A DNA stretch of 40,115 nt, from positions 1 to 40,115 of the forward strand of contig CAZUGH010000012.1 in the NCBI GenBank assembly GCA_964619785.1, given 5' to 3'. Under the pieces are notes generated by a model, which was not told the origin of the DNA, ran no database searches, and worked only from the letters and a program-made list of their open reading frames with translations. Positions 1-7,405 of this stretch are shown one piece after another. The DNA comes from CAZUGH01 sp964619785. GTDB taxonomy: Bacteria; Bacillota; Clostridia; Lachnospirales; Lachnospiraceae. Positions within the stretch are counted from its first letter, which is position 1. Each line of letters opens with the position of its first letter. Position numbers and translations under genes: made by a program.

Positions 1-4
1 AAAA

Positions 5-949
5 ATGATTGACCCCAAATATATAGAAGAACTTAGAGAGTCAGCTAGGAAAACTCATAATCCGATTGATTTACTTCACTGTAATTTTTTGTTGCAGATT
101 ACAGAACTTCTCGAGCATAATGATTTCCTGACTTCACAGTCACAACGTATTCGTGAGTTCTATAAGTTTATGGCGAATGAGTTCCCATATCTTGCGTTTA
201 CGTTTAAAGGGAGAATTAAGTCCTTGATTCGTGCAGAAGAGAAGTTTAATGGTTATATCGTGGAGTACATATATGATTATTATAAGGAGCATGGCGCATA
301 TCCTACCGTAGCTGAATTGAAAAATAAGCTGAATTGCTTTCGGGATTTGATTGCTTATCGTATTGTGATTTCGATGCCAAAGTGCCATCTAAAGAGTGGT
401 GAGAATGGTGAAGAACAGGAGATTAAGTATCTTTATGAGATTGCAAACCGACTACCAGAATTTCTAGAAGAGCGTGGGTTTAGTGCAGAGGTCGCTGGGA
501 TAACAGAGAACCAGGTTTCTCCGCTCTTAGATGAATCGGTAACACCTTATTATCGAGACTATATTACGAATGTGAGTCCTTATGGATACCGCTCTTTGCA
601 TATTACATTTTTCGATAGCAGTGCACGCTGCTTTTTTGAAGTTCAATTGCGCACAAAGGGAATGGATGATTATGCAGAGATTGGACCGGCAAATCATCTA
701 GGTTATGAGAAACGTCAAGAATATGAGAGAACAAGAAGAGATGCGATTCCGATGGGTGAGTGTGTATATTTTGACGAGGCATATGAAAGAGGTATGCTGT
801 TACAACAGTTAGAGTTATCTAAGCTAGATGTCAACATGTTTGCAGCAGTTGACAATAGCTTGATTAACGATGGCTGTGGACTTTACCGCGGCAGACTTAT
901 CCTTCCTTACGAGCACCTGTCAAGATTTCAGAATGATCTAATCGACTGA
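5..949 (+). CDS. RelA/SpoT-domain (p)ppGpp synthetase-like protein
   Basis: Predicted 314-residue cytoplasmic protein with a RelA/SpoT synthetase fold, which in known members transfers pyrophosphate from ATP to GDP/GTP to make the stringent-response alarmone. Visible motifs in order: GRIKS (69-73), RDLIAYR (113-119, the place of the usual DxxGxR), GYRSLH (194-199), EVQLRT (212-217) and AEIGPANHLGYEK (224-236), matching the family's AE-G-AAHW-YK block. No HD hydrolase, TGS or ACT domain is seen, so it is not a full RelA/SpoT. It is longer than small RelQ/RelP synthetases (about 200-260 residues), with an N-terminal extension of about 60 residues and a tail after 240. The start lies at the window edge, so its ribosome site and promoter are not visible. 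Its 3' end overlaps the convergent DUF1275 gene by 53 bp. Family call is fairly firm; enzymatic activity is inferred. Confidence 0.75.
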   Translation: MIDPKYIEELRESARKTHNPIDLLHCNFLLQITELLEHNDFLTSQSQRIREFYKFMANEFPYLAFTFKGRIKSLIRAEEKFNGYIVEYIYDYYKEHGAYPTVAELKNKLNCFRDLIAYRIVISMPKCHLKSGENGEEQEIKYLYEIANRLPEFLEERGFSAEVAGITENQVSPLLDESVTPYYRDYITNVSPYGYRSLHITFFDSSARCFFEVQLRTKGMDDYAEIGPANHLGYEKRQEYERTRRDAIPMGECVYFDEAYERGMLLQQLELSKLDVNMFAAVDNSLINDGCGLYRGRLILPYEHLSRFQNDLID

Positions 950-1595
950 GTTGTTCTTCCTGACACACCAATAGGGCAGCAGGAAGAAGGAAAATACAAG
1001 CGAGCCAGACGCCGTGTACACTAGCATATTTCGTTACGATATAAGCAATGGCGACTCCTAAATGAAAACATAGAATACTCCCAAGGAAGAATACAGCTTT
1101 ATGTATCTTCCTTTTGTCTTTGTGGCAAAAATATTCAGCAACAGAGAGCGCGACTTGTCTCGTGTTATTTGTTGAGAAAATGGTCGAGCTTACATAGCCA
1201 TATCCACCAGGAAAAGCATTCCACTGAAAAGCCATCGAGAAGAAAATTGGGAACAATCCAATAATCGGGTTCACAGAGAGTGGAATCAGTCCGAGAGCAA
1301 TGATGGCAATAAGGTCAATTCCTAACGATACTTTCTGTACATTCCAATTTGATTTATCACGTACGACGACAAATAGCATCGTCGATGTAAAATATAGGGC
1401 AAGTGCAATAAGTCGTAATAATACTTCATGAGCGTTTTGTCCGAGTATTGCATGGACAAGATAGATTAGGTTGGCGGTCTGTGCATTTCCTAGAAAATCA
1501 GCGCGACATAGAATCGCATAACTGCCTAGAAAACCTCCAACAAGAGCCATATTATGATGAATGATGCGATTTCGCATTGTTTTCTTATGTTCCAT
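897..1595 (-). CDS. DUF1275 (YoaK-like) integral membrane protein
   Basis: 232-residue polytopic membrane protein resembling the DUF1275/YoaK family. The N-terminal block with VGGFLGSYAI, then GNAQTANLIYL, fits the family's conserved first helices, and about six hydrophobic segments follow. Function of the family is unknown, although a transport role is often guessed. The ATG at 1595 is preceded by GGAGG at a proper distance. The C-terminal codons run through the end of the convergent RelA-like gene (53-bp tail-to-tail overlap), so antisense 3' transcripts are possible. It is divergent from the GntR-ABC operon, with about 170 bp between start codons. Confidence 0.7.
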   Translation of the reverse strand: MEHKKTMRNRIIHHNMALVGGFLGSYAILCRADFLGNAQTANLIYLVHAILGQNAHEVLLRLIALALYFTSTMLFVVVRDKSNWNVQKVSLGIDLIAIIALGLIPLSVNPIIGLFPIFFSMAFQWNAFPGGYGYVSSTIFSTNNTRQVALSVAEYFCHKDKRKIHKAVFFLGSILCFHLGVAIAYIVTKYASVHGVWLACIFLLPAALLVCQEEQLSRLDHSEILTGARKEG

Positions 1596-1626
1596 TCTGA
1601 CCTCCTAGTAGGGTTTAACCTTTGTT

Positions 1627-1654
1627 ATTATAGCACTTTTTTTAAAGAATTCAA
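1627..1654 (-). promoter_or_regulatory. Candidate promoter for the DUF1275 gene
   Basis: On the minus strand, TATAAT (1632-1627) lies 16 bp downstream of TTGAAT (1654-1649). A perfect 14-bp palindrome AATGATATATCATT (1653-1666) sits at the upstream edge of the -35 element and could be an operator. The region is very AT-rich, so chance matches are possible. Confidence 0.35.
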
Positions 1655-1677
1655 TGATATATCATTTTTTTGAAATA

Positions 1678-1724
1678 AACAGCATATAACAGTTGACAAC
1701 AGTTATGTGCTGTTATATACTGTT
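1678..1724 (+). promoter_or_regulatory. Promoter with repeated AACAG/CTGTT operator array (GntR target)
   Basis: A consensus sigma-A promoter, TTGACA (1693-1698), 17-bp spacer, TATACT (1716-1721), is embedded in repeated half-sites. AACAG occurs at 1678-1682, 1688-1692 and 1698-1702, each exactly 10 bp apart. Its inverse CTGTT occurs at 1710-1714 and 1720-1724, also 10 bp apart. The two inner pairs are symmetric around 1706, in the promoter spacer. YtrA-type GntR repressors commonly autoregulate through inverted repeats at their own promoter, so this is most likely the operator of the downstream regulator. The binding claim is inference; the repeats are seen directly. Confidence 0.7.
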
Positions 1725-1762
1725 TATTGAGCAAAAGTTTAAAGGAAGAAATGAGGATTCTT

Positions 1763-2146
1763 ATGCAGATATTGATCAATAACTCGTCTATGCAGCCAAT
1801 CTATGAACAGATTGAAGAACAGATTAAGGTGAAGATTTTAGATCAATCCTTAATGGAAGGAAGTATTCTCCCTTCTGTAAGAACTCTCTCGAAGGAACTT
1901 CGCGTCAGTGCACTGACGGTGAAGAAGGCATATGATACATTAGAACGAGAGGGTCTTATTATCACTGTTCATGGAAAGGGAAGCTACGTAGCACATGCAG
2001 GAAGTGAACTACGCTTAGAGGAACAAAAGAAAGCAGTTGAATCTGCCTTAGAAGAGGCTATTCGGAAGGGCAGATGCTGTGGGATGAAGGATGAAGAGAT
2101 ACAGGAATTGTTTGAAATTATAATGGAGGAAGATTCATGCTATTAG
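1763..2146 (+). CDS. GntR-family (YtrA subfamily) transcriptional regulator
   Basis: About 127 residues. An N-terminal winged helix-turn-helix (PIYEQIEEQIKVKILD, then LPSVRTLSKELRVSALTVKKAYDTLEREGLI and the wing GKGSYV) is followed by a short helical tail, the layout of the YtrA/PmtR subgroup, which lacks a large effector domain. I prefer the ATG at 1763 because the protein then begins MQILINNSS, typical of this subgroup, with GAGGA five bases upstream; the ATG at 1751 (after AAGGAAG) and a TTG at 1727 are in frame too. The gene overlaps the ABC ATPase gene by 10 bp. It is predicted to repress its own operon from the array at 1678-1724, as in ytr/pmt systems where loss of repression follows envelope stress or a peptide ligand. 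The ligand here is unknown. Confidence 0.85.
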   Translation: MQILINNSSMQPIYEQIEEQIKVKILDQSLMEGSILPSVRTLSKELRVSALTVKKAYDTLEREGLIITVHGKGSYVAHAGSELRLEEQKKAVESALEEAIRKGRCCGMKDEEIQELFEIIMEEDSCY

Positions 2147-2988
2147 AATTAGAGAATGTTCAGAAGACATATGGTGATTTTCACTTAAATTGTTCCATGA
2201 AGATTGAAGAGGGTCGCATCATCGGATTAATCGGAGCAAATGGAGCAGGAAAAAGTACATTATTTAAAGCTGTTTTGCAATTGATTTATACAGATGGTGG
2301 TTCGATTCATATTCTTGGTAAGGGACAGGAAGAACTCACACTACAGGACCGGGAAGATATCGGTGCCCAGATGGCTGCGAGTGGATTTAGCAGTTATCTA
2401 ACGATTAAGAAGTGTATTCCAATATTAGATCGTTTATATAAACGATTTGATCGGGAGAGATTTATCGAAGCATGCCGTAAATTTGACCTTCCGCTAGATA
2501 AGCTTTTAAAAGATTTTTCGACAGGAATGCGTGCCAAGTTTAATGTGTTAGTGGCAATGAGCCACGAAGCAAAGTTGCTTTTGCTAGATGAGCCTACCTC
2601 GGGTATTGATGTGTTGGCAAGACGAGATTTATTAGATCTGTTTCGTGATTATATGGAACCTGGAAATCGCGCCATATTGATTAGCTCACATATTTCAAGT
2701 GATTTAGAAGGACTTTGCGATGAATTATATATGATTCACCATGGTGAAATTATTCTTCATGAAGATGCAGATACCTTGTTAGATTGTTATGGCTTATTGA
2801 AACTTACACAAGAACAGTATGACCAGTTAGATAAAGCCTATTTATCTTACGCCTTGAAGGAAAGCTATGGATATTATTGTTTGACAAAAGAGAGACAGTT
2901 TTTCTTAGATAACTATCCGCAATTTGTGATTGAGAAGAGCAATGTGGATGATATATTGATGATTATCGAAAAGGGGGTAGCATTATGA
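2137..2988 (+). CDS. ABC transporter ATP-binding protein (YtrB/PmtA-like)
   Basis: 283-residue cytoplasmic ATPase that would energise the permease encoded next. Motifs: Walker A GANGAGKST near residue 33, a diverged signature FSTGMRAKF near 127, Walker B LLLLDEPTSGID near 150, and the H-loop SSHISSD. The C-terminal 70 residues are of the short variable type seen in drug and antimicrobial-peptide exporters. Start ATG at 2137 follows GGAGGA inside the end of the GntR gene. Its stop overlaps the permease ATG (ATGA-type coupling at 2985), indicating translational coupling. Gene order GntR-ATPase-permease resembles ytr and pmt exporters, so an antibiotic, lipid or peptide export role is plausible; substrate unknown. 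Confidence 0.85.
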   Translation: MLLELENVQKTYGDFHLNCSMKIEEGRIIGLIGANGAGKSTLFKAVLQLIYTDGGSIHILGKGQEELTLQDREDIGAQMAASGFSSYLTIKKCIPILDRLYKRFDRERFIEACRKFDLPLDKLLKDFSTGMRAKFNVLVAMSHEAKLLLLDEPTSGIDVLARRDLLDLFRDYMEPGNRAILISSHISSDLEGLCDELYMIHHGEIILHEDADTLLDCYGLLKLTQEQYDQLDKAYLSYALKESYGYYCLTKERQFFLDNYPQFVIEKSNVDDILMIIEKGVAL

Positions 2989-3659
2989 GAGGACTATTGA
3001 TTAAAGATATTGAATTGACATTGACAAATAAAAGAACAATCCCAGTTTTCTTGCTTATTGTCTTGATGATGTTGGCTACAGGAGATGAGAGCATGATTTC
3101 TTTTGCTGTTTCCTTTTTGACGATGATATGTGGCATGATGGTATTATCCACAATCAGTTATGATGAGTATGAGAATGGGACATCATATCTTTTGACGCTT
3201 CCTGTGACAAGAACAATGTATGTGATTGAAAAATATGTGTTTACGATAGTGGCAATGCTGACAGGGTTTGTTATTTCTATTATTGCCTCCCTCGCGTGTG
3301 TAGTAGTTAAGGGATATGATTTCGATTGGGAAATGTGGGTGGTTGGATGTGTGGCTACCTTTTTCGTACTTTTATTAGTCTATGCCATAATGATTCCGAT
3401 TCTGTTGAAATTTGGTGGTGAGAATGGACGAATTGTGATGGTGGCATTCGCGGCAGCAGTCTTTGCTATCGCTTTTGCTGGGGCAAGATTATCTGCCTGG
3501 GTTGGTATAGATATTAAGAAGATTGCACTAGAGAGCATCGTAAAAATACAAGGACTCGGGATACCGTTTCTAGTGGCAATCGCTGTAATTATTATGATGG
3601 CGGCATTTTCGATTTCGATGTATGCAAGCAATCACGTTATGCTTAAGAAAGAATTTTGA
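2985..3659 (+). CDS. ABC-2-type transporter permease
   Basis: 224 residues with about six predicted membrane helices, starting MRGLLIKDIEL and containing YDEYENGTSYLLTLPVTR, an amphipathic segment common to ABC-2 permeases of the PmtB/YtrC type. The start codon overlaps the stop of the ATPase gene. It should form the membrane half of a homodimeric exporter with that ATPase. Only 8 bp separate its stop from the stop of the convergent AraC gene, and I see no terminator hairpin there. Confidence 0.8.
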   Translation: MRGLLIKDIELTLTNKRTIPVFLLIVLMMLATGDESMISFAVSFLTMICGMMVLSTISYDEYENGTSYLLTLPVTRTMYVIEKYVFTIVAMLTGFVISIIASLACVVVKGYDFDWEMWVVGCVATFFVLLLVYAIMIPILLKFGGENGRIVMVAFAAAVFAIAFAGARLSAWVGIDIKKIALESIVKIQGLGIPFLVAIAVIIMMAAFSISMYASNHVMLKKEF

Positions 3660-3667
3660 TATTGGGT

Positions 3668-4534
3668 CTATTGTATATAATACTTACGATATTCACTTGG
3701 GGAACAGCCTTTGTATTGATGAAATACACGGTTAAATGTGGAGATACTTTTAAATCCTGCCTGATAGGAAATCTCGGTAATGGCAAGCGATGGGTCTCCG
3801 AGAAGTTCTTGCGCACGTTTTACTCGTTGCAAGGTTAGGTATTCGATGAAGCTGTAGGTGGTAGCTTTTTTAAAAATGCGAGAAAAATAACAGGCGCTAA
3901 AGCCCGCATGGGCAGCCATGTCATCAAGAGTGAGGGGTTGATTGCAATGCTCACTAATATAGTCACAAGACTGATGAACTTTCTCCATAGCTTTGACAGT
4001 GCCAGGGAGTGATGAAGTATTCTGTGACCAAGTTGTATCCTGAAGGTAGGAGGCAAATTTCATAAACATTTCATACAGATGAATCAATGTTTCTACTTCA
4101 GGAAACCGATGTTCTTCTTCCTGTATGGACATCATATACTGTAAATACATCATGAGGTGCTGGGCAAGATCTGGCATCTCATTTTGCTTAATATGGTGTA
4201 TGGTACGAAATAGGTTGAGATACGGACGAAAGTCAGGCAAATCATGAAATAGCGTAGAGGCAAATTGAAGCCCGATACACTGGTTGTCTGGATTGCTGAC
4301 GATTTCATGAAGTTCACCTGGCCAGATAAAGAGGAGGTCACCAGGTGACAATTGATATGTTTTCTGATTGATGGATAGAACAGGATTTTCCTTTATCGTG
4401 GCATGGTCTGGCAATGCGGCAATCTCAACGTAGTTATGCCAGTGCAGATCAAAGTGATTTGGAAAGTAGTCTGTATTGATTGTATTAATGCTACGATCTA
4501 GATGAAGTTGTTCAAATTCTCCAACGTTTGTCAT
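3668..4534 (-). CDS. AraC-family transcriptional regulator
   Basis: 288 residues. The N-terminal cupin-like sensor domain contains HWHNYVEIAAL and GDLLFIWPGELHEI; the C-terminal about 100 residues hold two helix-turn-helix motifs (LDDMAAHAGFSACYFSRIFKK and ITEISYQAGFKSISTFNRVF) ending in the family signature GCSPSEYRK. I choose the ATG at 4534 because GGAGG (4547-4543) lies eight bases upstream; an ATG at 4594 is in frame but has no ribosome site. It is divergent from the GH10 xylanase gene, with 174 bp between the starts, so it probably controls that gene in response to a xylan-derived sugar. The effector and direction of regulation are inferred. Confidence 0.85.
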   Translation of the reverse strand: MTNVGEFEQLHLDRSINTINTDYFPNHFDLHWHNYVEIAALPDHATIKENPVLSINQKTYQLSPGDLLFIWPGELHEIVSNPDNQCIGLQFASTLFHDLPDFRPYLNLFRTIHHIKQNEMPDLAQHLMMYLQYMMSIQEEEHRFPEVETLIHLYEMFMKFASYLQDTTWSQNTSSLPGTVKAMEKVHQSCDYISEHCNQPLTLDDMAAHAGFSACYFSRIFKKATTYSFIEYLTLQRVKRAQELLGDPSLAITEISYQAGFKSISTFNRVFHQYKGCSPSEYRKYYIQ

Positions 4535-4708
4535 GAAAATAACCTCCGAATGTATTATATTAGTTACTTTTTGTCCATATCGTATCAGTTGCAACTAATT
4601 CTGTCAATATAATGACAAAATATGAGCATTAATAGACAAATCATAGGTAGTTTGAAGGATAAATAATGAGTATACTGAGGAAAATAGATTGATTGGAGAC
4701 AAAAAATA
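4535..4708. promoter_or_regulatory. Divergent control region between araC-type regulator and xylanase
   Basis: Holds an inverted repeat TGTCA-N6-TGACA (4602-4617) and a small palindrome GTTGCAAC (4587-4594), both possible regulator sites. For the xylanase, TATACT (4671-4676) is a plausible -10 box but no good -35 lies 16-18 bp upstream (TAGTTT at 4648-4653), as expected of an activator-dependent promoter. For the regulator, TATAAT on the minus strand (4559-4554) also has a weak -35. Functional roles are inferred. Confidence 0.4.
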
Positions 4709-5920
4709 ATGAATCATCGTAAAGCAAAATGTAAACTACATATGATAGACGAACAAGAAAATGTACTGAGTAATGTGAAACTTCAGTGTAAGCAGACAAA
4801 TCATGAATTCCTATTTGGATGTGGTGGATTTGATATGCTTCCTTATTGCAATGAACCAAAGAAAGAGGATTTGCCATTTTTAGAAGACCGCGTGAATAAG
4901 TGGTTAGATTTGTACAACTATGCAACACTTCCTTTTTACTGGGGTGGATTCGAGCTAGTAGAAGGACAGCCTGAGACTGCTAGTCGTATGAATGCAGCAA
5001 AGTTTCTGAAAGAACATGGCGTGAAGGTGAAAGGTCATCCATTATGTTGGCATACCGCTTGTGCGGATTGGCTTTTGAAGTATGATAATGAAACAATCAT
5101 GAAGAAGCAGATTGAGCGTATTCACAGGGATGTAACAGGTTTCAAAGGTACCATTGATATGTGGGATGTAATCAATGAAGTCGTTATCATGCCAATCTTT
5201 GATAAGTACGACAATGCCATCACCAGATTGTGTCAGGATAAAGGACGTATTGGTTTGATTAAGGAAGTATTTGCGGCAGCGAAAGAATCGAATCCAGATG
5301 CCACCTTATTATTGAATGATTTTAACACATCCATTTCCTATGAGATATTGATTGATGGTTGCCTAGAGGCTGGAGTTCCGATTACCGCCATTGGTATTCA
5401 GTCACATCAACATCAGGGTTATTGGGGAGCAGACAAGGTTCATGAAGTGTTGAAACGATATGAGCATTTTGGCTTGCCAATTCATTTCACGGAGAATACA
5501 TTTGTTTCGGGTGATCTGATTCCATCTGATATTTCGGATTTGAATGATTTCCAATCGAAGGATTGGCCTTCTACAAAAGAGGGAGAGGAGCGCCAGAAGA
5601 ATCAGATGGAAGAGATGTATCGAATTCTATTTGAACATCCACTCGTTGAGGCAATTACGGGATGGGATTTTGCTGACGGTGCATGGCTGAATGCACCTAG
5701 TGGCGTGATTCGCAAGGATAATAGTGTAAAGCCAGCTTATGAGATGCTACAGAATCTGATTTGGAATGAGTGGAGAACAGATTATGAAGTTTGTACAGAT
5801 GATAATGGTTATGTCTTAGTAGAAGGATTTAAAGGAGAGTATTTATTAAGCAGTGGTGATAAGTTTGCTAGCTTTGAATTAAACTCTAAAGTAGAAGAGA
5901 TGCAAGTTGTTGTTAAGTAA
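4709..5920 (+). CDS. GH10 endo-1,4-beta-xylanase, probably intracellular
   Basis: 403 residues; glycoside hydrolase family 10, which cleaves internal beta-1,4-xylosidic bonds with retention. The acid/base glutamate is E157 in MWDVINEVV and the nucleophile is E262 in IHFTENTF; HPLCWHTACADWL carries the conserved substrate-binding His-Trp of the family. The start MNHRKAKCKL has no signal peptide or membrane segment, and no carbohydrate-binding or surface-layer module is seen. It therefore most likely works in the cytoplasm on imported xylo-oligosaccharides. The N-terminal about 45 residues and the C-terminal about 50 residues look like small beta-rich extensions around the barrel. The neighbouring divergent AraC gene is its likely regulator; a MATE gene follows after 15 bp. 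Confidence 0.88.
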   Translation: MNHRKAKCKLHMIDEQENVLSNVKLQCKQTNHEFLFGCGGFDMLPYCNEPKKEDLPFLEDRVNKWLDLYNYATLPFYWGGFELVEGQPETASRMNAAKFLKEHGVKVKGHPLCWHTACADWLLKYDNETIMKKQIERIHRDVTGFKGTIDMWDVINEVVIMPIFDKYDNAITRLCQDKGRIGLIKEVFAAAKESNPDATLLLNDFNTSISYEILIDGCLEAGVPITAIGIQSHQHQGYWGADKVHEVLKRYEHFGLPIHFTENTFVSGDLIPSDISDLNDFQSKDWPSTKEGEERQKNQMEEMYRILFEHPLVEAITGWDFADGAWLNAPSGVIRKDNSVKPAYEMLQNLIWNEWRTDYEVCTDDNGYVLVEGFKGEYLLSSGDKFASFELNSKVEEMQVVVK

Positions 5921-5935
5921 TGAAAAGAGGTCAGC

Positions 5936-7279
5936 GTGAATAAAAATATCACAGATATGACCACTGGCAGTCCCGTTAAACATATTTTAAAGTTTGCACT
6001 GCCACTGTTGGTCGGTAATTTATTTCAACAGTTATATAATATGGTTGACTCAGTTATCGTTGGTAATTATGTCGGCGCCAATGCATTGGCCGCAGTAGGA
6101 ACTTGTGGTTCTATGAACTTTTTGTTTTTCTCACTAAGTTCGGGTCTTGCTATAGGAATTGGGATTATCGTTGCCCAGTATTTTGGGGCTAAGGATGAGG
6201 AACGGATTCGGATTACAATCGCAAACTCTATCTATGTATTGTGTACGGCTGCGATTGTGGTTAGTTTGCTGGGGATTGCATTTTCCCCACAGTTATTACG
6301 ACTGCTAGCGACGCCGAATAGTATTATACAGGATTCGATTCTATATATGAGAACGACTTGTATGGGTATTATCGCGATTGCCCTTTATAATGGCGTGGCT
6401 TCGATTCTGCGAGCTTTAGGAGATTCCAAAACACCACTGTATTTTCTGATTCTTGCAAGTATTATCAATGTTGTCCTTGATTTGGTATTTGTATTGAACT
6501 TTGGTTGGGGTGTTTTTGGCGTTGCATTAGCGACGATTATTTCACAGGCTATCTCTGCGATTACAAGTATGATTTATGCCTATCATAAGATTCCATATTT
6601 CCGACTAAGTCGCGAGATGATGAAGCCAAATCGTAAGATTATTACGCAGTCATTCCGATTGGGTGTGCCTGTGGCTTTGCAGAATTCAATGATTGCTGTT
6701 TCTTGTATGGCGCTTCAGGGTGTGGTTAATACATTCGGCGAGACAGTGATGGCAGCATATACGATTACAGGCAGAATCGAGCAGATTGTTCAGCAGCCAT
6801 ATGGTTCACTTGGTATGGCGCTGACGACATATTCCGGACAGAATATGGGCGCAGGTAAACTCGATCGTGTGAAGAAAGGATATCGTCAGGCTGTATTTAT
6901 GGTCTTGGCATTTAGTATTGCCATGATACCAATTGCCTATCTATTTGGTACACAGATTATCGGATTCTTTGTGAAGGATGCAGCGGTTATCCGTATGGGA
7001 GTGGTAGCGCTTCGCATTACAAGTTTATGCTATTTTGGCCTTGGAATGATCTATGTGCCACGAGCTGTTTTGAATGGGTGTGGGGATACAGGATTTGCGA
7101 TGCTCAACGGATTTACCGAGGTGGCATGTCGAATTTTGTATTCTCAGGTACTGACACGTATCCCAATTCTGGGCTTTTGGGGAATTTGGATTACAACGGG
7201 TGCTACCTGGATTACAACGGCTGTTGTATGCGTGATGAGGTATGTACGAGGCAAGTGGAGAACAAAAGCAATTTTATAG
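5936..7279 (+). CDS. MATE-family efflux transporter
   Basis: 447 residues with about 12 hydrophobic segments in two homologous halves. The opening MTTGSPVKHILKFALPLLVGNLFQQLYNMVDSVIVG is characteristic of DinF/NorM-like MATE proteins, which export drugs or metabolites using a Na+ or H+ gradient. The start is a GTG at 5936 preceded by GAGG. It lies 15 bp after the xylanase and is probably read with it, although a drug exporter has no evident link to xylan use; sugar import normally relies on ABC or GPH transporters, not MATE. Substrate unknown. Confidence 0.88.
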   Translation: MNKNITDMTTGSPVKHILKFALPLLVGNLFQQLYNMVDSVIVGNYVGANALAAVGTCGSMNFLFFSLSSGLAIGIGIIVAQYFGAKDEERIRITIANSIYVLCTAAIVVSLLGIAFSPQLLRLLATPNSIIQDSILYMRTTCMGIIAIALYNGVASILRALGDSKTPLYFLILASIINVVLDLVFVLNFGWGVFGVALATIISQAISAITSMIYAYHKIPYFRLSREMMKPNRKIITQSFRLGVPVALQNSMIAVSCMALQGVVNTFGETVMAAYTITGRIEQIVQQPYGSLGMALTTYSGQNMGAGKLDRVKKGYRQAVFMVLAFSIAMIPIAYLFGTQIIGFFVKDAAVIRMGVVALRITSLCYFGLGMIYVPRAVLNGCGDTGFAMLNGFTEVACRILYSQVLTRIPILGFWGIWITTGATWITTAVVCVMRYVRGKWRTKAIL

Positions 7280-7328
7280 TACAAAATATAGAAATATGCG
7301 TTGACAAAAGCACTACATGTTGTATAAT
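7279..7328 (+). promoter_or_regulatory. nrdD promoter with two candidate NrdR boxes
   Basis: TTGACA (7301-7306), 16-bp spacer, TATAAT (7323-7328). Two imperfect palindromes resembling NrdR boxes flank it: ACAAAATATAGA (7281-7292) and ACTACATGTTGT (7312-7323, 10 of 12 positions symmetric). Their centres are 31 bp apart, the three-turn spacing known for tandem NrdR boxes upstream of ribonucleotide reductase genes. The second box abuts the -10 element, which suits repression. NrdR control is inferred from this arrangement. Confidence 0.6.
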
Positions 7329-7405
7329 TAGATTTATAGGCGAGATGAACGAACCTACTTGAAACAGAGGAAATATATGCTAATTATGAAAGGAAGGCGC
7401 ATGTA

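Noticed and set aside
3656..3838. Small plus-strand reading frame of 60 codons after the ABC permease
   Set aside because: It lies wholly inside the antisense of the AraC gene, whose helix-turn-helix coding sequence is clearly real; no ribosome site supports it.
7027..7362. Plus-strand reading frame of 111 codons across the end of the MATE gene
   Set aside because: It runs out of frame through MATE codons and across the nrdD promoter; its repeated Tyr/Asn residues mirror a repeated MATE segment, not a protein family.
7280..7405. Possible cobalamin riboswitch upstream of nrdD
   Set aside because: The leader is only about 125 bases and shows no B12-box or the expected stems; NrdD is a class III, B12-independent enzyme.
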